Source: Cyclina sinensis
Lineage: Eukaryota; Mollusca; Bivalvia; Venerida; Veneridae
Direction of reading: 5' to 3'
Assembly: GCA_012932295.1 (NCBI GenBank)
Contig: JAAONU010000016.1
Span: 39,339,241 to 39,403,240 of the forward strand
DNA: 64,000 bases
Position numbers and translations under genes: made by a program. How positions within the stretch are numbered: position 1 is the first letter of the stretch; each line of letters opens with the position of its first letter. Below the pieces are notes generated by a model. The model was given only the letters and a program-made list of their open reading frames with translations, made no database searches and was not told the DNA's origin. This document shows positions 37,601-48,960 of this stretch, one piece after another.

Positions 37601-37786
37601 CAGAAGGCCTGTTATCAGGGCAATGTCTCTCCACAAATTACAAGACTATTTTTCCAGTCTAACAAGTCAACAAGTGCTTTTTTATTTCACTTACTGGTAT
37701 AATTTACCAAACATTTCAACATGTATAAAACTGGTATCTATGAAATATAATCTTACAGCTGATATCAATGTTCCAAGTAATTTAAA
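34691..37786 (-). other. Intron of distal isoform, mostly unassigned
   Basis: AT-rich DNA. A tRNA-like fragment lies at about 36325-36385 (listed separately). A GC-richer patch at 36980-37080 has an acceptor-like site on the minus strand but no coherent exon. Nothing else is recognised. Confidence 0.45.
36325..36385 (-). mobile_element. tRNA-like SINE relic
   Basis: On the minus strand: GAGGGGTAGAAAGTCAGACC, a middle region with TCTGCAGGTCTC, then GGTTTGAATTC, which resembles an RNA polymerase III B box. The spacing fits a tRNA-derived head. There is no intact cloverleaf, so it is a SINE remnant rather than a tRNA gene. Confidence 0.35.
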
Positions 37787-38227
37787 AGCGACTGACTCAC
37801 AAAATTTTGCTAAAAATTTTTTTCTTTAAAATTTAAGAGAAGTTAATATACTATGGAAAAAAACATAATATTATGCTTCTTTACAACATGAAAACTGAAA
37901 AAAAAAGTTTTGACTTAACAAGGATTAGAACCCATGACCTTTCGGTCAGTAAAATAAAGAGCGACAATCTACACCACTGAGCCACAGCATCTAGATAAGA
38001 AATCGTCTCAAAACTAATGTTATAAATGAAGTATCTACCCGTGACTAACGGGGTAAATTTTTTACAGATAAAAGTGTGTAAAACTTTATATTTTGACGTT
38101 TTTCTAAATAAAAAAAATGAGTCAGTAACTTAGTTTAGATAATTCTTCACAATTACAGCAAGAATTTCAAGATGTATAAACATTTTCTTTTTTTTTTCAT
38201 CGTCAGCCCATCTGTGAGTCAGTTGCT
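37787..38227 (-). mobile_element. TTAA-flanked miniature element with tRNA-like core, copy 1
   Basis: Terminal inverted repeats AGCGACTGACTCACA (37787-37801) and TGTGAGTCAGTTGCT (38213-38227) are 15 bp with one mismatch. TTAA lies outside each end, with one extra A on the left, as in piggyBac-type insertions. No transposase frame is present. Inside, on the minus strand at about 37918-37990, is a tRNA-like module: TGGCTCAGTGGTGTAGA (A box), an anticodon-like arm and GGGTTCTAATCC (B box). A second full-length copy in the same orientation is at 60802-61217. It is a non-autonomous element, possibly a MITE that captured a SINE or tRNA gene. Confidence 0.65.
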
Positions 38228-38384
38228 TTAATGAGATCTGAAAGGTAAATCTTTTTTTTATTTCAACAACATGCTTACCAATCCTCCTGGTTTGGCTGGG
38301 AGGCTCCCGGTTTCAAACATAAAACCTATTTCACCTGTCCGGGTTTCAAAAAACCCCGAGTGAAGAAAATTCTGCAAATGGTTA

Positions 38385-38582
38385 GTGTTTTATTGTAATT
38401 CTTGGCATTTCTATGACCCAAGCTCCGTGTATGACCTGCGGCAACAACAATCAAGGCTTAGTCTGACAAGCAACAATGAACTGCAATGTAAATTTAATCG
38501 ATCACATCTTATCTCGCGAGACATGAGAGTGTCCTTGACCATAAGCAATGTAACTTCAAAACAATGTGCAGGTGATTGTTAA
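38385..38582 (+). pseudogene. Possible immunoglobulin-like domain exon relic
   Basis: A 65-codon plus-strand frame (antisense to the receptor) contains LQCKFNRSHLISRDMRVSLT, then ISNVTSKQCAGDC. The second half resembles the E-F-G strands of an Ig domain, where the pattern is RxSLTIxNVTxxDxGxYxC. Here the usual Asp of DxG is replaced by Cys and the Tyr before the last Cys is missing, so the domain is degenerate. The 5' half is not recognisable and the frame ends at a stop right after the final Cys. Probably a decayed exon fragment moved here; a chance match is possible. Confidence 0.3.
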
Positions 38583-39109
38583 TCTGTTAATTAAAGCAAA
38601 ATATATGGTCTTTCACACCTCCTTTTCTCTGCGAAGGTTGATGGGGTAAGTGGAATATTTGGTAAGTATGTGATGTTATTAACAGTTAATTAACGTTGCT
38701 AAAATTTTTAATGAGTAGCCTGGTGCAAACTGACAATAAGAAATTATGCATAGCGGGTAAGAAGTTACAGCTTTTCATTTCACAATTTGACATCGAATAT
38801 GTCAAAATAGAAATTAGAGGATTCAGTGGACTGTGGGTCTAATACCCCACCAAAGGCAAAGAAAAGTAGTACATGTGCACGTTCAATGCAAGCTGAACTT
38901 TAAGTTTTGTTGTAAGTATTTGCATATAAAAAATTCAAATGCCAATAGGGTGTTTTAAACACTGACCAAAATGATTTACATTTTCTGCTTTTATGTAGTT
39001 AGAAAATGTTGGTTTCAAGAGATCTAACAAATCAGTAGAACCGATGGATGCTCCCCGAATAAATGCCAATTCCAAAAGGGCTATTGTTTAATATGTATTT
39101 TTTAAAGTA

Positions 39110-39560
39110 TGAAAAATAACAAAGGGCAATAACTCCTAAATTATGCAAAAAGAGTTACGGTTCTTGCACGCTGCACTTCTCCTCATAGAGATCTATCTAC
39201 CAATAAAGTTTCATGTTAATATCTCTTATACTTTGTGAGATATGCCCCGGACAAAAAATAAGTATGAGAAATTTCAAAAGGCATTGTAACTCAAAAATTA
39301 ATTAAGCAAGCGTTATGGTTCTTGTGCACTGCACTGCTCATCAATGAGATCTATCTACTTATAAAGTTTCAAGTTGATAACCCTTATACTTTTTGAGATA
39401 TGCCCGGACAAAAAATAAGTATGAGAAATTTCAAAGGGCAATAACTCAAAAATTAATAAAGCAAGAGTTATGGGTCTTGTGCACTGCACTGTTCCTTAAT
39501 GAGATCTAACTACCTATGAAGTTTGGTCTTGATATCTCTCATAGTTTTTGTGTGACCTCT
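39110..39560 (+). repeat. Dispersed bivalve-type repeat, three units
   Basis: Three tandem units of about 170 bp. The second and third end in GACAAAAAATAAGTATGAGA-type junctions, and each carries AGTTA(C/T)GG(T/G)TCTTG, CACTGCACT and GAGATCTA(T/A)CTAC blocks. This is the same general design as the 3.9-4.9 kb repeats, but a different subfamily and without the GGAC tract at its end, so probably truncated on the right. Confidence 0.7.
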
Positions 39561-40659
39561 TCTTATGTGCTTTCTGTTCTAAGTCACCAATTTTGTTAAA
39601 ATTAACTGTAGAAGGGCTAATGTATAAGTGTTTCATTTCACTAAGTCAGTACAACAGTACTTAGGCTACAGAAATACAGAATGATGAATTTAGAATATAA
39701 TGGTGGGCAATATAATATAAAATGGACAGTTTAAATAACATCTAGAAACAGTCAAACTGTGATCAACTGAATCCCTATTAAATGAAATTAGGAGCAAGGT
39801 AGCAGGAAAAAGGGCAGGGTAAGTATATGGTTTCCAGCTTCAAAACCCCCAACTCCTCCATCTACAAGCTTTAGGCTTGTTATGATTGTCAAGGCCTGAA
39901 ACAGCCCTTACATATATATAAAAATTGCTTGAAAAGTAAGCATGATCCCACATCACTGATTTAAAGCAAAACAGAATCAGCAAGGACCTGAAGAGATGGG
40001 TCAGCCAATCAACTAGTCTACTTCAGATAATGTTAAAAATGCAGTCAAAAGATATTCCTATCTTTCTGTGACTTTTTGACTGGGTTTCATTGATGCGTAT
40101 AGCAACAACAATTCTCTATTAAAACCTAGGGAAAAAATGTGAAATTAATTACTTATTTTAAGATAAAACTTAATCCCTGGTATCAATTACTTGGATTAAT
40201 ATTATAAATGAAGTTTTCCCAGTTCAAAAACATAAAGTACCCCTGATATAATCAAGACTGATATTTTTTGTAGAAATAAAAATATGATACTGAAAGAAGA
40301 GACATACTGCAAGGGTGTGAAATGACTTCTTGTTTAATTACTGTAAACTTCACAATGTGCACCCAAAACATTTTCCCCTACAGAGATGTGTGTGCTGTTC
40401 GGAATCCATTTCAATACTGTATTTTTCAAGAAGAAGGCAGTTTTGACTAAGTGATCTCCCCTTACAGTGCTGGTATTTTGAGTACAGCTTTAACTGACTT
40501 TTTTTTCCCTAGCAGCTACATGCTTGCAAAAAATACCTAGAGACAGCATGATTTGCAAACTCAAGAGAAATTGCTTTAAATAACTGGCCATAACTTTAAG
40601 AACCTACTGTGAGAAAAACTTGATTGACAGAATCACCTGTATTTTCAACAATAAAAAAA
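39561..40659 (-). other. Intron of distal isoform, nothing recognised
   Basis: AT-rich DNA between two dispersed repeats; no exon-like or RNA-like structure seen. Confidence 0.45.
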
Positions 40660-41710
40660 CAACACTTAACTAGAACTATCGCTGAATGCGATTCATACCC
40701 CCACCAATGTCCTTGACAGATGACGACATGGAAAGGTGGTTAAGGGAATAACTTTAGTGGCACAAATACATATACATAAAGAGAAATTATATCTGGTGAA
40801 AAAAACAAACAAATTGTACAGGTAATAGTATAAATATATATTGTCAAATCATGTTCGAAACAGTTACAAATAACCTTTCATTTTCATGAATATCTGTTCT
40901 AGTTTCAGAAACATTTAAGTATTAATGGTTATATCAGAACATTTTCTAAGCCTAAAAGGGGCATAACTTGTGTCATAATTCAATGGAATTGTAGAATTTT
41001 CGTCATCTGAGCTTGCTTGTAACGAATCATATAAATTTTAAGTTTCAAGTAAATATCTGTTCTGGTTTAAGAAATATTATAGTAAATAAATTTAAAGACA
41101 TAAAAATGGACTTAACTTTGTCAAAATACAATACAAAGTTATCCCCCCCACTTTTTTTAGTTATGAAACTTGACCTGCATATCTTACTTGCGACACTTCG
41201 TATATATTTGAAGTTTCAAGCAAATACGTTTTCTAGTTTCAGAAATATTCAAATACATGTTAAAATTTAAGAATATTTTCTAAGTCAATTTTTTACCTTC
41301 AAGTGTGACCTTGACCTTAAGCCGGCAAAAGGGTAACATGGGTTTTGCACATCCCCTTATTGAGGTGAACATTTGAGCCAAGATTAAAGAAAATCTTTCA
41401 ATTAGTGTAGGACTTACAGAGCGGACACGACATAATGTCTAATATTTGATTGTTTGATATTTGACCTTCAATTGTGACCTTGACCTTGAGCTGACACATG
41501 GGCAACATGGGTTCTGCACATCCCCTTGTTGAGGTGAACATTTCAGCCAAGTTTGAAGAAAATCCTTCAGTTGGTATAGGATTTATAGAGCGGACAGGAT
41601 AATGGAGACGGACGGACAGACAAACTGACCGGACGGACCGACCGACCAACGGACGTGACAAAGCGAATCCATTATAGCTCCCCCCACATTCTGTGGTGGG
41701 GGTATAATAA
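40660..41710 (+). repeat. Compound dispersed bivalve-type repeat with GGAC tract and hairpin tail
   Basis: The left part has three diverged modules with AATATCTGTTCTAGTTTCAG-like cores (about 40890, 41050, 41220). The right part has two modules with TGTGACCTTGACCTT, GGGTTTTGCACATCCCCTT and GAAAATC(T/C)TTCA. It ends with a CGGACGGAC-type tract (41600-41655) and a strong hairpin CCCCCCAC/GTGGTGGGGG near 41680-41702. It makes only chance open frames. This may be one long element or two nested ones. Confidence 0.65.
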
Positions 41711-42035
41711 CAGTTCGTATATAGTTTTATTATATAACCTATAAACAGCTTTGAAATCCCTTTCTCTGATTGCTGCAGGCGTAACTTTTTGTAAAAAATA
41801 ACAGTAAATATCAGAGCATATTGACCGTTTTTTTGTTGTTGTTTTTTTTTTTCAAAAATAGATTTCCTGTAAACTCACTTTTGGGAAATGACGAAGGCCG
41901 TTGCGGCAAATTCAGTTGAAAGTGCCACCTGACAGGATGTTGTGAATTATGATGTTTCTGGTGCGTTCGTTTGACAGCAATATAAGAACAAAATATGCCA
42001 TATAAAAGCTATATATAGATTATATAATAAAACAA

Positions 42036-42124
42036 ATATGCACTTTTTAGCTGTTAAATATGATGTGATATGTACCTAAAAAATTAATATTGACCTCGGC
42101 TATCGCCAGCTAAAAAGTCCATAT
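42036..42124. repeat. Short inverted-repeat element
   Basis: Arms ATATGCACTTTTTAGCTG (42036-42053) and CAGCTAAAAAGTCCATAT (42107-42124) match at 17 of 18 bases around a 53-base centre. No coding content. It may be a small MITE or a foldback unit; no target duplication was confirmed. Confidence 0.6.
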
Positions 42125-42959
42125 CTGTATAATATTCTTAAATTTTGAAATTATTTTTCATTCTTTTTATAAACTTAATCTTTCACAGGAACTCTTCTGC
42201 TGAGGTTTCAGCCTTTAGTAATTTCTACTGCTGCGCTGTTTTCTAAATTCCATTGCACACTGCTTCAGAACAACTTGATATTGCCACTTTTCAAAGTACT
42301 CAGCTGCCAAAATATGACATCTATTAAACCCTTTGTCATTCCTCCCAATATGCATATGCCCAACCAATATTAAAACAGTGTGCAATTCATTTCAAATTTG
42401 TCCGCCATTTTAAATAAAGTTATCAATCTTTTGAATCTGATATGCTCTGTTTTTCAGTAACTCCACAAATATTGTCACAAAACATGGGCCACTCATACAA
42501 TATAAGCCTTGTAGTTGAACTAATACTACCCAAAATTGACGGTTTTAGGTTTCTAAATAGAGCCGAAAATCAACAAAGCTGTAATTTTTTCATCGTTAAA
42601 GTCCCAGCAAGCTTTTCATTAAATGCGATCTCTTTTTCATTATCGCATGATAATTTCTAACCAAAAGGATAAATAGTTCCAAATTCGCTACTGCATGGAA
42701 AGTACTTGTGGCTTTCTCAATGGCAAAATGTAATTAAAATGCAAAGGGTGGAAGGGAATGTTCGACACATGGCATGACTACAGTGTTTTTTTGACAAAAT
42801 TTCCACCCTACTATAACACAGTCATCATGGTAGATGATGTACTATCAATTCACTTTAATTACTTTAAAATTACATTCATGAGATCCTGCTTTTAAACCAA
42901 CAAGTTAATATAAATTTTTCTAAAGTCTGTTACATGCTGAACAAGGAAAGAGTATAAAC

Positions 42960-42989
42960 TAATATACAGCTGACGTCAGCTGTATATTA
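42960..42989. promoter_or_regulatory. Perfect 30-bp palindrome centred on a CRE
   Basis: The left half is TAATATACAGCTGAC and the right half is its exact reverse complement. The centre forms TGACGTCA, the full cAMP-response element bound by CREB/ATF dimers, with a CAGCTG E-box on each side. It lies in the large 5' intron of the receptor gene. Regulation is inferred; the palindrome itself is certain. Confidence 0.5.
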
Positions 42990-43029
42990 CAGAAATAGAC
43001 CTTTTCTTCTGTATAAGTTCATTAACCAT

Positions 43030-43400
43030 TAAGGCATTTAATTCATGTACAAAGGTCTGAGAATGTAAAACATCATATTCATATAAAATAATACAAATAC
43101 TGCTAGCCAGCGATAATTCATGTACAAAAAATTAAAGTTACTATTACAAAGTAAGACATTTAGCCTTATGTGCAAGGACACAAATTCTAATGAATAACAT
43201 CTCTTTAGGTAATTATACTCAGTGCTAAGACCATTATATTCATGTACAGATTAGGTAATTATACTCAGTGCTAAGACCATTATATTCATGTACAGATTAA
43301 GAATGCATAACAGTGCTAACAATATTCATACACACGATCATGTACAGAACTACCAGAACATAACAATGCTTGATCATATTCATGTACCAGAATAAGACTA
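43030..43400. repeat. Degenerate ~46-bp tandem repeat with one recent duplication
   Basis: Two identical 46-bp units lie at 43206-43251 and 43252-43297. Around them, ATTCATGTACA occurs repeatedly (near 43040, 43115, 43330 and 43370) at irregular spacing, which suggests an old array with one recent copy event. Confidence 0.7.
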
Positions 43401-46208
43401 AATAACACCTTTACCTTATTTGTGTACTTGACATTAGTCAATATAAATAAACACTATTTATTTACCTTCCTCCCTTAAAAATTTTACCTAGGGAAGTATT
43501 AATATCATGCTATTATAAGATAAGTCAATTTTAAGCCCTTCAAGCACATTTTTTAGTAGTTATTTGTTGTTTAGCTCTCAGAAAAATAACTTAGTTGATG
43601 ATAAATGTAAAAAACATGTTTTAATCAGTAGAATTGCATGCAAATACGTAATAACAGAAATAATAGCTCAAACTTTGGAGCTTCGAGCTAAGTTATAACA
43701 ATATACAAATAATACTGAGCATCAAAGAGATAATAAGTGCACCTTGCAATGGGCCAAAAGCCAAAACAATGGTAGCGCACATATGCTGAACTTTATAGCA
43801 CAGCACAGAACAAAAATGAAGGCTCTTTTTCTTCAGACATATTTTGTCTACAGTGTATTACAGTCTCAAAACATTTAATGGTGTGAAAATAACATGTTTA
43901 TTTTTCTTTTTTCTATATGTAGCATTTTATTTTGCCTCATAAATCTTCTACATTAAATGTCTGTAAGCTTTTCTGGCCCTCAATGTGCTTGTAATTTGTG
44001 AGCGACTCCTATCCAATCACGATATAGCAAGAATGAGTTGCAGTCAACAACTTAAAGGCAAATGGTTCCTTTTTTTTTTTTCTTTTTTTAAATCCAAATT
44101 TCTCTCTATTTTCAGTTCTGCTCACATAAGAGCAAAAGACACCCACTATAGTATGATTCTATGTTTTATACATTTCTAGACAGAAGACAAACAGACGACA
44201 ATTTTCAACAGGTTACACTATCACTTGTTGTCACTTGATACAAAATATTTCTCTAGTGAGTAAAAGCATATAAAAAAAGTTCAAAATGCATTTTCTGCAA
44301 AAACTTAAAAACCTAAACTGTTTTTTCATTTTAATGAGGTGCACATCTGCAGTGAACTGCAAGGTCAGATGATCCTGACAGAAAGGTCAAGGACAACCTT
44401 TGTAATACCTTTTAACCTGACTGAAAACACTTCTAAAAGGTTAAAAAAATAAATGAAGAGTTGAAGTTGAACAAATGTAATTTTTCCAGGCAAAAATGTC
44501 TAGTTCTCTTACCACTTGACATTTTGCATTTTATTTGTGCCTCAAAGTAATCAAAAGACAATATCAAACACTTTTTCAACATTAAGAAATTACATAAATA
44601 TTCAGGTTTACTGGCTTTCTACAATTCTAGGAATTTTATAATTACATAACAGTCTCAATGATAACAGAAACTGACAGGATTTTCTTATTGGCTGAGTATA
44701 AAACTACTTGTCAAGAAATTCAGTAGAACAGGCAAGATATTGCTTTGTACCAAATGATTGAGATTCTGCTACATGTGTTTCCCCCACTGAAATATTTGAA
44801 AAGTAACTGGTAGAGCTGTAAAGCTTAATTACACCAGTAATGTGCCCCCAGGGATCTACTTCTAAGATTAAGCAGTTACATATCCATACCTACCGCTAAT
44901 AATGCAAATTTCTAGAGTAACTGAGGTAATATTTTCTCTGAGATAAAACGCAGAATGAAGCATGTGAATTTCTTTGAAGCATGTATTAAATATGCTAATT
45001 TGATGCCAAACTGACATGAAATCACACTAATCATTAATTAACTGTTGGCATTTTAAGAGTTGAAGACATATGTAAGGAAAGCAACTTGCCAGCTTTAATG
45101 AAAAAGAGAACTGTAAATTGTTGTTGTTGTTGTTTATGATGAGAATGATGATGATTATAAGCATCATTATTTATCATCAATAATGATTATCATTTTTCAC
45201 AAAAAAAAGAGGTAATGACATTTTAATAAGGGAAGTAACTCTTGAAGACAGTTCTTATTTCACCAACACTTCTAGACTAGTTATCTCCCTTGAAAATATA
45301 ATTTCCCATGAAATATTAATTCATTAATAAGAAGTTTGAAAATTGAAGGCCGATCTCAAAAAAGTAACTACAAGAATCTACAAGTTTAACAAAAATGAAT
45401 TTATGACACATTTTTCCCAAATTTTACATATTTCTATGCTTTTGTAAACAACATACATAAAATGACTGTTAGTACACCCCATCCCTAAGAAATGTTGTAA
45501 GACATGTCACCAAAGTTTTGTTATCTAATATACCTGCACAAATTCTCTTTTTTTTCATATCTTTGTTTTTCATCAACAATACAACTGAACGTTATAAACA
45601 CAAACATATTTACATAAATAAATAAACACACCACAACTAGAATTACCTGTGGTACAGAATTAAAATCAAAGTCCCTTTGGACAAATTTAAACAAGTTTGA
45701 ATCTAGATAACACAGGTCTACATATTTATTATGCTGACTGTAAAAACATTGCTGACAGGTTACAAATAATAAATCTCAACCAATCTGACCTGTTTGAGCT
45801 TTGAACACTACTTCGGTTGAGATCCACTACCATACATGCCAACTTTCCAAGACTGTCCATGTATGCCATTTAAACTTCATGCAACAAACATGAATAATAT
45901 ATAAATAAGGTGCAGGAACTCTCAGAAATGTAAGATTAATGAAACAGGAATACTTGGATATCCCCACACTTATAATACTTATATCAACTGAAGATTCTAT
46001 TCCTGTAAGTAAGTGATAATTATAAAATTTTAATCTCATCCTCTGCAATACAGCATCACCTTAACAATTCCCATATAAGGTATAGTATGACATGCAGAGG
46101 ATAAACTGTTTATTATATCAGCAATGTTAGCATGTATCCAAAATAAAACTGTGTAAGTTTATACATGTAAACTTATTATATGTAAATATGTGTAGGACAT
46201 TAACAAGT
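43401..46208 (-). other. Intron of distal isoform, nothing recognised
   Basis: AT-rich DNA with a short TTG run near 45119-45134 and an ATGATGATGATTAT-like patch after it. Two AGGTCA half-sites occur at 44362 and 44384, but 16 bases apart, which is not a standard receptor spacing. Confidence 0.45.
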
Positions 46209-46842
46209 ATCTTTCTTTGTTCAGACTCTATTCAAATGCACACTAATGTTTCTTTGTTCAGATTCTTTTCAAATGCACACTAATGTTTCTTTGTTCAGAT
46301 TCTATTCAAATGCACACTAATGTTTCTTTGTTCAGATTCTATTCAAATGCACACTAATCTTTCTTTGTTCAGATTCTATTCAAATGCACACTAATCTTTC
46401 TTTGTTCAGATTCTATTCAAATGCACACTAATGTTTCTTTGTTCAGACTCTATTCAAATGCACACTAATCTTTCTTTGTTCAGATTCTATTCAAATGCAC
46501 ACTAATGTTTCTTTGTTCAGATTCTATTCAAATGCACACTAATGTTTCTTTGTTCAGATTCTATTCAAATGCACACTAATGTTTCTTTGTTCAGATTCTA
46601 TTCAAATGCACACTAATGTTTCTTTGTTCAGATTCTATTCAAATGCACACTAATGTTTCTTTGTTCAGATTCTATTCAAATGCACACTAATGTTTTTTTT
46701 GTTCAGATTCTATTCAAATGCACACTAATGTTTCTTTGTTCAGATTCTATTCAAATGCACACTAATGTTTCTTTGTTCAGATTCTATTCAAATGCACACT
46801 AATGTTTCTTTGTTCAGATTCTATTCAAATGCACACTAATGA
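46209..46842. repeat. 37-bp minisatellite, about 17 highly similar copies
   Basis: The unit is TGTTTCTTTGTTCAGATTCT followed by ATTCAAATGCACACTAA. Variation is limited to G/C at the TGTTTC/TCTTTC position, ATT/ACT in a few units, one ATTCTTTTC unit and one unit with an enlarged T run (near 46691-46698). The uniformity suggests recent expansion or ongoing homogenisation. Confidence 0.95.
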
Positions 46843-48189
46843 TGAACTAAGGTGCAACAGTTCATGAGACATTCTGTTCATACAAAATACTGATCTGGGA
46901 TTGTGCCCTCCTTTTTATATTCAATACCAAACTGAGACAAATTACTTAATGACTATCAAAATGCATATTTACAAAAACAGAAACCCCTACATATGGGGCT
47001 ATTAGTTTCAAAAATGAACTTTTTGGCACTTAAAGAAAAATTCTACACCCACTGTATAAATGCAATATAAAAACTTTATAGAATGACAATTTAATTTTTA
47101 TGCATCTTATAAAAAGTTAGAGACACAAAAAGCAACAGAGATGCAACCTACAAAAAACAGACAGAAATCAAACTTGAACACTGACAGTTGTCGACCTGAC
47201 CGTGATGGTAAGTGTACATTATGTGAAAAGTTCTACTAACAGCTTGCTTGCATGAAAAGTTAATTAAATAAATCAGATAAGAGCAGGAAAAAAGAATGAT
47301 TCTGTCTGATTAACGGAAATGAGATAAAATTTCGTATTTGATAATTAAGCCCTGTTATGTGCAACCATTGCCTGCATTCATCTATAAAATGCAACATGTG
47401 CGTGATATTACAATATAAACGATGCTTATCCACTGCAGTCGTGTTCAATTTGGGAAAGATTTATATACTCAGTGATTTTTCAATCATGCAAAGTCATTTC
47501 TCACCTGCCTTTTTTTTTTTTTTTTTTATTCAATGCAATTTACAATCATGGTCCACAGGAAAAAACCATTACAAAGAAGTGCAACTCTTACACTAGCCTG
47601 AGATACTTTTATCCTAGTTGCCTCCCTTTGATAATGACAATGCTTTAAGATATTATCGAGTCTGAATGCAATAGAGTAATTGATCTGTAAAAACCTCTGA
47701 GCTCAATATGAACAAAAACTTGTAAAAACAAAAATGTTTATTACACTAACAGTCAACAAGTATGTAAATTTTTTAAGAACATGTTGTAGCCACATGTAAT
47801 TTTCAAAATTTTCAAATTACAACAGAACAAACATTAGATATGACTTTAAAACTCGATCCCCCCTACTTGGTTTTGACTTTTTCAATTACTTACTGACTAT
47901 CATATTCCTAGGACCTATAGTATTTCAAAACTTTGAAACAATAGTATTGACATTTAAGCTGTACTATCAACTAAACTGGCCCATTATTTCTTACAGTATA
48001 CTAAATCTGCACCCTTTGACGCCTATCTTTTTTACTTTGGATTATACAAATACGTAAAAACATGCCATACAAACCACAGATAACTGTGTTATCTAATAGT
48101 GCATTAAATTTGTACAAACACATATTTAAAGTCAATAGCTATTCATAGTAAAATGACACTGATAAAGGAATTACAGACAATATTAAACC
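46843..48189 (-). other. Intron of distal isoform, nothing recognised
   Basis: AT-rich DNA with a T run at about 47511-47527. No exon or RNA gene supported. Confidence 0.45.
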
Positions 48190-48960
48190 ATACATTTCCA
48201 AAATTTTGTTTATTCAAGTAAAAAAATCAAATTTTAGATAAGAAATTCAGTTTGAAAAAAAAAGACCCCTTAAAATTCTGCAAATTTTATTATATCAAAG
48301 ACTTGCCTTTTGTTTCCCCTTTGTTTCTTTTCGGTCACATAACCAAACTTAATGCTAAAATATGGATCCTATTATTTGCAAAGATTACAGACACTGCAAA
48401 TTTCTGCTAAACTTGTAACAGAGAGTGCATTTTACTTTCTTCTTAGACACAAGATGCAATTAAATTTTATTATGCTAAAGAATTGTTATTTCAAAATAAT
48501 CAACTCCTGAAATAATGCAAAATATATTTATGACTAAAACTCCTCCTCAATGACATCTTACATAATCATTTCACAGAAGTTTTTAAAATAATTTACTAAA
48601 GTAATGCACATTTGCATATGTAAACTTCAGAGCAACAAAAATTCCTACATCTCTTGTCTGGTCACATGACATACTGCAGTTTGATTTTATTCTGCTAAGA
48701 AAAAAACTTTAATGAAGTAAAAAGCTGACAACAATTCACAATTCTGTGAACCTAGTAATGACAAAAAACTCGTGAAATTTCTCCCCTTTGGTCACATGAC
48801 ATGATGCGATTACATTTCACTCCACTGAAAATACTGTTATCTTCATCAGGAGATGGTATTTCATCAGTGCCACTATCTGACACCAGCAGAAAAATACGTA
48901 ATTAATGCAATATGCACATGTAATATTTCATGACAGTATGCAATTGCATTTTCATTGCCA
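48190..48960. repeat. Very degenerate tandem repeat, ~130-220 bp spacing
   Basis: Related blocks of the form GCAATTAAATTTTATTATGC recur near 48279, 48457, 48680, 48808 and 48943. Several are preceded by GGTCACATGACAT-like or AGACACAAGAT-like sequence. Divergence is high, so the array is old. A minus-strand frame here containing SDSGTDEIPSPDEDN is discussed among the rejected items. Confidence 0.4.

Noticed and set aside
44362..44389. Two AGGTCA half-sites
   Set aside because: Spacing of 16 bases is outside the usual receptor direct-repeat range.
48775..48905. Minus-strand open stretch containing SDSGTDEIPSPDEDN, with a CTGGTGTCAG acceptor-like site
   Set aside because: Coding-like composition, but only a weak GTATTT donor with phase 1 on both sides, which cannot join the receptor exons. 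It also lies within a degenerate tandem repeat. Transcript reads would be needed.
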